Under the pieces are notes generated by a model. It was not told the origin of the DNA. It saw only the letters and a program-made list of their open reading frames with translations, and did no database searches. A program made the translations under genes and the position numbers. Below, piece after piece: positions 5,828-9,087 of a stretch of DNA of 9,087 nucleotides. Numbering within the stretch: the first letter of the stretch is position 1; each line of letters starts with the position of its first letter. The stretch is from JAMPXD01 sp041481895 (GTDB lineage: Bacteria; Desulfobacterota; Desulfuromonadia; Geobacterales; Geobacteraceae), in assembly GCA_041481895.1 (NCBI GenBank), contig JBGPCQ010000122.1, positions 1-9,087 on the forward strand, in the 5' to 3' direction.

Positions 5828-7107
5828 ACCGACTTCTTCTCATGCAGCTCGTTGCCCTGCTTTTAGCGTTCCCCATCTATGCGGAACAGGGATATATGGA
5901 AGTTACGGCGCCGGGAAACCGCGCCCTGCAGTTGGCCGTCGCTCCGCCCACGGCTTTTGCCGGCAGTGCGGACACGAAAATTTCCGGGGAACTTGCCGAA
6001 CTTTTCCGGTTCGACATGACCCTGGCTGGTCCTTTCGCCGTCCAGGAAGCGCACGTAGCTGAAGGGAAGAGTGGCATCAAGCCGGGCGATTTTGAATTTG
6101 CCCCCTGGAAATCATCCGGTGCGGACCTGCTCCTGAAAACCGGCTATTCCGTGATCGGCACCACCCTGACCCTCGAATGCAGATTATATGACGTGGTCAA
6201 AGGGACGGAGGTTACAGCAAAGCGGTATACCGGCGACCTCAAGGAGATGCGCCGGATGGCGCATACATTCTCCGACGAGATAATGCGTACGATTACCGGC
6301 GAAAAGGGCCCCTTCAACAGCAAGATCGCTTTTGTCTCCACCGCTACCGGCAACAAGCAAATCAACCTGACGGATTATGACGGTTTCAACAGCCAGAAAC
6401 TGACCGCCAACCGCTCCATCAACATTATCCCCGATTTTTCTCCGTCCGGCCGGGAGATTATCTACACCTCATACAAGTCGGGGAATCCCGACCTCTACCG
6501 GAGAGAACTCTTTTCCGGTGCTGAAGCGCGCATCTCTGCAAGCCGCGGTATCAATATCGGCGGCGCCTGGGCGCCCGACGGCAATCGGATCGCCCTTGCC
6601 TCAAGTAGGGACGGCCATTCGCAAATTTATCTCATCGCCAGGGACGGAAAACAGTTGGCCAGGCTCACCAGGAATTCCGCCCTCGATATTTCACCCACCT
6701 GGTCCCCTGACGGCTCCCGTTTGGCTTTCGTCTCCGACCGGCTGGGGAAACCGCAGCTGTTCATCATGGACGCTGACGGAAAGAACGTGCGGAGGCTCAC
6801 CGCCAGCGGGGCCTATAATGTCAGCCCGCGCTGGTCACCCAAAGGTGACCGCATAGTTTACTGTCGCCAGCAGGGGAACGGTTTCCAGATATATGTCATC
6901 AACCCCGACGGCAGCGGCGACACCCGGCTCACCAGCGAAGGAAGCAACGAACATCCGCGCTGGTCCCCCGACGGAAGATTCATCGCCTTCAGTTCGAAGC
7001 GTGGCGGGAAAGAAGCAATCTATGTCATGCGCGCCGATGGAACAGGACAGACCAACGTATCCCGAGGGAAAGGGAATGAATCCCATCCTGCCTGGACCCG
7101 CTGGTAG
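5824..7107 (+). CDS. tolB: TolB, periplasmic beta-propeller protein of the Tol-Pal system
   Basis: TolB is a periplasmic protein that links TolA and Pal. The 427 residues are close to E. coli TolB (430). A signal peptide (MNRLLLMQLVALLLAFPIYA, cleavage after residue 20) precedes the N-terminal TolB domain (about 25-155, with LELFRFD-type and GADLLLKTGYSV sequences). The C-terminal half (about 160-427) has repeated PD40 propeller blades: FSPSGREIIYTS, WAPDGNRIALAS, WSPDGSRLAFVS, WSPKGDRIVYCR and WSPDGRFIAFSS. Each blade is followed by an IY/LF-x-I/M-x-x-DG element. The start lies in an ATGA overlap with tolA and is preceded by a weak purine-rich stretch (GGGGGTAGGAAAG), so translation is probably coupled. 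No clear terminator follows; the 227-base gap to pal contains a separate promoter. Confidence 0.96.
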   Translation: MNRLLLMQLVALLLAFPIYAEQGYMEVTAPGNRALQLAVAPPTAFAGSADTKISGELAELFRFDMTLAGPFAVQEAHVAEGKSGIKPGDFEFAPWKSSGADLLLKTGYSVIGTTLTLECRLYDVVKGTEVTAKRYTGDLKEMRRMAHTFSDEIMRTITGEKGPFNSKIAFVSTATGNKQINLTDYDGFNSQKLTANRSINIIPDFSPSGREIIYTSYKSGNPDLYRRELFSGAEARISASRGINIGGAWAPDGNRIALASSRDGHSQIYLIARDGKQLARLTRNSALDISPTWSPDGSRLAFVSDRLGKPQLFIMDADGKNVRRLTASGAYNVSPRWSPKGDRIVYCRQQGNGFQIYVINPDGSGDTRLTSEGSNEHPRWSPDGRFIAFSSKRGGKEAIYVMRADGTGQTNVSRGKGNESHPAWTRW

Positions 7108-7194
7108 CGGCACCATCTGCGCGCACCGCGGACTAATGCCTCAACCTGCTTTCCGGCACGCCGCACAAAAACGGAATGGAAGTAACGCGGCCGC

Positions 7195-7210
7195 CGGATT
7201 TTAAAATCCG
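7195..7210. promoter_or_regulatory. 16-base perfect palindrome upstream of the pal promoter
   Basis: CGGATTTTAAAATCCG is fully self-complementary with no spacer. It ends 14 bases before the -35 box of the pal promoter. This is the form and position expected of an operator for a dimeric regulator, or of an A/T-rich upstream element. There is no T-run downstream of the dyad, so it is unlikely to be a terminator for tolB. Its function is unproven. Confidence 0.45.
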
Positions 7211-7224
7211 TCACCAAGATTGCA

Positions 7225-7252
7225 TTGAAATTGGCCGCATCTTATGTATAAT
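7225..7252 (+). promoter_or_regulatory. sigma-70-like promoter of pal
   Basis: TTGAAA (7225-7230, 5 of 6 consensus bases) is followed after 16 bases by TATAAT (7247-7252, full consensus). Transcription would begin near 7259, giving a leader of about 75 bases. This is the best promoter match in the window and fits high, separate expression of the abundant lipoprotein Pal. Confidence 0.68.
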
Positions 7253-7334
7253 GAACTATGGTGGTATTAGTCAGGTTTGTTTGGCCTGTTCGTATCGTTG
7301 AATTACCATTAATGTTATGAAAAGGAGCCGGAAA

Positions 7335-7913
7335 ATGCGAAAAAGAATGGCGGGTTTCTTGGTGGTTCTCTGTTGCGGAGCACTTCTTGCCGGCGGTTGC
7401 GCCAAGAAGGAAGTCGTAAAAGGTGATGAATCGATCTCTCCCCCCCCTGGCAAAGCAGCGGTAACAGAGCCGGCCAAACCAGAACCCATGGATGTAGCGG
7501 TAAAGTCACAACAGGTACAGGAGGCGGCGGCCGGCACGGAAGCGCCCGCCAAGACTCCGGCGGAAGCCGCAGCGGAAGCCGCCCTGGGAAAAATCTATTT
7601 TGATTTTGATTCCTATGTTCTTTCCCAGACCGCCCGCGACACTCTGGCAATGAATGCGGAATATCTGCTGAAAAAAAACCCTGCCGTTAAGATCCAGATT
7701 GAAGGCAATTGCGACGAACGGGGCTCAGACGAATACAATCTCGCCTTGGGCGAAAAACGGGCAAAATCCGCACTGAATTACCTGATAACCTTGGGGGTGC
7801 CGGCGGCAAGGCTCTCCTTCATCAGCTACGGCAAAGAGAAGCCGGCTGACCCGGGCCATGACGATGCCGCCTGGGCAAAAAACCGCCGGGATGAATTTGT
7901 TGTCGTCAGATAA
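7335..7913 (+). CDS. pal: Pal, peptidoglycan-associated outer-membrane lipoprotein
   Basis: Pal anchors the outer membrane to peptidoglycan and is the outer end of the Tol-Pal system. From the chosen start it has 192 residues. A lipoprotein signal ends in LLAGGC, so Cys22 is the acylated residue. The next residue is Ala, not Asp, which fits sorting to the outer membrane. A flexible Pro/Ala/Lys-rich linker (about 35-83) precedes an OmpA-type domain (about 86-189). That domain contains IYFDFDS, IEGNCDERGSDEYNLALGEKRA, ISYGKEKPADPGHDDAAWAKNRR. Asp127 and Arg142 are the expected diaminopimelate contacts. The ATG at 7335 is preferred because AAAGGAG (7321-7327) lies 7 bases upstream. An in-frame ATG at 7317 would add six residues (four basic) and has no ribosome site. 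A terminator follows directly. Confidence 0.95.
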   Translation: MRKRMAGFLVVLCCGALLAGGCAKKEVVKGDESISPPPGKAAVTEPAKPEPMDVAVKSQQVQEAAAGTEAPAKTPAEAAAEAALGKIYFDFDSYVLSQTARDTLAMNAEYLLKKNPAVKIQIEGNCDERGSDEYNLALGEKRAKSALNYLITLGVPAARLSFISYGKEKPADPGHDDAAWAKNRRDEFVVVR

Positions 7914-7936
7914 TCGATTCCCGTACACAATTCTTG

Positions 7937-7968
7937 ACAGGGGCGTACGGACTACGCCCCTGTTTTTT
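7937..7968 (+). terminator. rho-independent terminator between pal and cpoB
   Basis: ACAGGGGCGTA (7937-7947) pairs perfectly with TACGCCCCTGT (7953-7963) around a 5-base loop. Six T residues run from 7963 to 7968. It lies 23 bases after the pal stop and 38 bases before the cpoB start. It should end or strongly attenuate pal transcripts, so cpoB is either expressed by read-through or from a promoter I could not identify in the short gap. Confidence 0.88.
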
Positions 7969-8006
7969 GAGGGGAACAACGCCTGTTCACCGAGGAGTGC
8001 ACTGTT

Positions 8007-8816
8007 ATGCGATTTATCAGGATGAGGTTTTCCTTACTGTTTTTTCTCGTCCTTGCCGGATGTGCAAGCAGAAGTGATCTCGACTATCTCCGCTCTGACG
8101 TGGATGAGCTCAAAACGCGTCTCTTCACTACCGAAAAGGAGATGGGGAATTTAAGGAACGAAACCAGGGAAGGGGTTGAAAAGAACCTTAAAGGTCTCCA
8201 GAACGACCTGGAAACCGTCCGCAAGGGAGCAGCGGATATCCAGGCAACCATCGAAAGCGTCAAGGTCGATATGCAGGTTGTGACCGGCAAGCTTGACGAT
8301 GTCGCCTTATCTGCGAAAAAGCCCGTCGACGATCTTTCTCTCCTGCAGGAAGATACCAACCGTCGCCTTACTGCCCTTGAAGGGCACCTGGAAAAGCTTG
8401 AAAAATATTTCGAAGAGCAGAAAAAACCCGCAGCAGCAAAACCCGAAAATCCCGACACCCTCTATCATGAGGGACTTGGATCGTACAAGAGCGGCGACTT
8501 TCAGAAGGCCAGAGAGTTGTTTACCAGGTTTATCGACCAGTTCCCCACGCACGAGATGGCGGCTAATGCCCGCTACTGGTTGGGGGAAACCTATTACAGC
8601 GAAAAAAAATACGACCAGGCAATTCTGGAATTCCAGGAGGTCATCAAGAATTTCCCGGGCAAAGAAAAGGTCCCTGCTGCCATGCTAAAGCAGGGTATGG
8701 CCTTTAAGGAACTGGGAGACGTTAAAAATGCCCGGTATCTCTACAAGAAACTTGTCGAGGATTTCCCGGCAACGGAAGAAGCCAAGGCCGCCAAGGTAAA
8801 GCTCAAAGGGCTCTGA
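8007..8816 (+). CDS. cpoB: CpoB/YbgF-like TPR lipoprotein of the Tol-Pal cluster
   Basis: CpoB (YbgF) is the periplasmic accessory protein encoded after pal; in E. coli it coordinates peptidoglycan synthesis with outer-membrane constriction. The 269 residues compare with 263 in E. coli. Residues 1-19 are a lipoprotein signal ending in LAGC, so Cys19 is the likely lipidated residue. E. coli CpoB is a soluble periplasmic protein, so this membrane anchor is a difference. Residues 22-137 are predicted coiled coil, with heptad-like runs such as DYLRSDVDELKTRLF and LTALEGHLEKLEKYF. A short Pro/Ala/Lys linker follows. The C-terminal part (about 150-265) contains three TPR units: LYHEGLGSYKSGDFQKARELF, ARYWLGETYYSEKKYDQAILEF and MLKQGMAFKELGDVKNARYLY, each followed by a FP-type turn. 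The start is supported by GAGGAG (7992-7997), 9 bases upstream. A second in-frame ATG at 8022 would still give a short signal but has a poorer site. Confidence 0.92.
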   Translation: MRFIRMRFSLLFFLVLAGCASRSDLDYLRSDVDELKTRLFTTEKEMGNLRNETREGVEKNLKGLQNDLETVRKGAADIQATIESVKVDMQVVTGKLDDVALSAKKPVDDLSLLQEDTNRRLTALEGHLEKLEKYFEEQKKPAAAKPENPDTLYHEGLGSYKSGDFQKARELFTRFIDQFPTHEMAANARYWLGETYYSEKKYDQAILEFQEVIKNFPGKEKVPAAMLKQGMAFKELGDVKNARYLYKKLVEDFPATEEAKAAKVKLKGL

Positions 8817-8834
8817 TACCGCATACTGATTCAA

Positions 8835-8870
8835 AAAGAGAAAAGGCGGGGAAACCCGCCTTTTCTCTTT
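8835..8870. terminator. bidirectional rho-independent terminator downstream of cpoB
   Basis: A perfect 16-bp stem (8835-8850 with 8855-8870) closes on a GAAA tetraloop. The G/C core is GGCGGG/CCCGCC and the outer stem is A-rich on one side and T-rich on the other (TTTTCTCTTT), so it reads as a terminator on both strands. It lies 18 bases after the cpoB stop and 16 bases beyond the stop of the convergent repeat-protein gene. Confidence 0.9.
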
Positions 8871-8886
8871 ATGTCATCCGAAGATT

Positions 8887-9087
8887 TCAGGTTTTAAACG
8901 TATCCTTTTCCGCTTCTTTGCTCGAAGCAGTTTCAACACCTTCCTTGACAACACCTTCCTTGACAACACCTTCCTTGACAACACCTTCCTTGACAACACC
9001 TTCCTTGACAACACCTTCCTTGACAACACCTTCCTTGACAACGCCTTCCTTGACAACGCCTTCCTTGACAACGCCTTCCTTGACAAC
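8887..9087 (-). CDS. VVKEG pentapeptide-repeat protein, C-terminal part (5' end missing)
   Basis: I do not recognise this family. On the minus strand the frame is open from the right edge to a TGA at 8887-8889, giving 66 visible residues. The first 50 or so are a perfect VVKEG pentapeptide repeat of at least ten copies, followed by the unique tail ETASSKEAEKDTFKT. This frame is chosen over two others. The only base difference between repeat copies (GGC/GGT) is synonymous here, the tail has ordinary codons, and the stop sits 16 bases before a bidirectional terminator. The competing minus-strand frame (SRKVL repeats, stop near 8874) would turn the same variation into Ala/Val changes and needs several rare codons (AGG, CGA, ATA, TTA). 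The repeat is alternately hydrophobic and charged, with Gly every fifth residue. The N-terminus, any signal peptide and the full repeat number lie outside the window. Coding status is probable, not certain. Confidence 0.55.
   Translation of the reverse strand, partial: VVKEGVVKEGVVKEGVVKEGVVKEGVVKEGVVKEGVVKEGVVKEGVVKEGVETASSKEAEKDTFKT
8935..9087. repeat. 15-base tandem repeat array (ten full copies plus part, runs off the edge)
   Basis: The plus-strand unit AACACCTTCCTTGAC begins at 8935 and recurs every 15 bases through 9084, with three more bases at the edge. Copies 1-7 (8935-9039) are identical. Copies 8-10 (9040-9084) are identical to each other and differ from the first group only by A to G (AACGCC). 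The 15-base period keeps reading frame. The block structure points to recent expansion by slippage or unequal exchange, and copy number may vary between strains. Confidence 0.95.

Noticed and set aside
7186..7226. tRNA-like fragment (TTTTAAAATCC with downstream CACCA)
   Set aside because: Only an anticodon-arm-like palindrome and a chance CCA are seen; no T-arm (GGTTCGAATCC-type), D-arm or acceptor stem can be built around it.
8874..9086. Minus-strand frame of SRKVL/SRKAL repeats ending in a basic tail
   Set aside because: It overlaps the VVKEG frame, turns the only repeat variation into amino-acid changes, and its tail needs several rare codons (AGG, CGA, ATA, TTA); it is more likely a shadow.

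Overview
The window looks like chromosomal DNA of a Geobacter-type bacterium (Desulfuromonadota). It carries a complete tol-pal envelope cluster in the order tolQ-tolR-tolA-tolB-pal-cpoB. Next to the cluster are haem proteins: a membrane protein with a cytochrome b5-like domain, a small monohaem cytochrome c, and a five-haem cytochrome with a C554-like N-terminal half. The genus call is inference from gene content and sequence style. No rRNA, tRNA, CRISPR or complete insertion sequence was seen.

Layout. Bases 1-510 hold the 3' end of a CopD-like membrane protein with a cytochrome b5-like domain. It converges on a monohaem cytochrome c gene (548-865, minus strand). A 352-base intergenic region then leads to a divergent gene for an exported pentahaem cytochrome (1218-2702). 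That region contains a textbook -24/-12 (sigma-54) promoter with a 16-base palindrome just upstream. A second intergenic region (2703-3058) contains a 141-base imperfect palindrome with perfect 16-base terminal inverted repeats. It resembles a MITE or dispersed repeat and ends 24 bases before a nitrilase-superfamily amidase gene (3059-3838).

The tol-pal cluster follows. tolQ, tolR, tolA and tolB (3967-7107) are tightly packed, with two ATGA overlaps, behind a sigma-70-like promoter. pal (7335-7913) has its own strong sigma-70-like promoter, preceded by a 16-base perfect palindrome. A rho-independent terminator separates pal from cpoB/ybgF (8007-8816). The proteins form the envelope-spanning machine. 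TolQ/TolR are the proton-driven motor in the inner membrane, TolA crosses the periplasm, TolB and the lipoprotein Pal link to the outer membrane and peptidoglycan, and CpoB is an accessory TPR lipoprotein.

A perfect 16-bp hairpin with a GAAA loop (8835-8870) ends cpoB. It probably also ends a convergent minus-strand gene that runs off the right edge. That gene is built at its 3' end from at least ten tandem copies of a 15-base unit encoding the pentapeptide VVKEG, followed by a unique acidic/basic tail. This repeat protein is the least familiar object in the window. The other items worth a second look are the palindromic element and the sigma-54 promoter with its palindrome.
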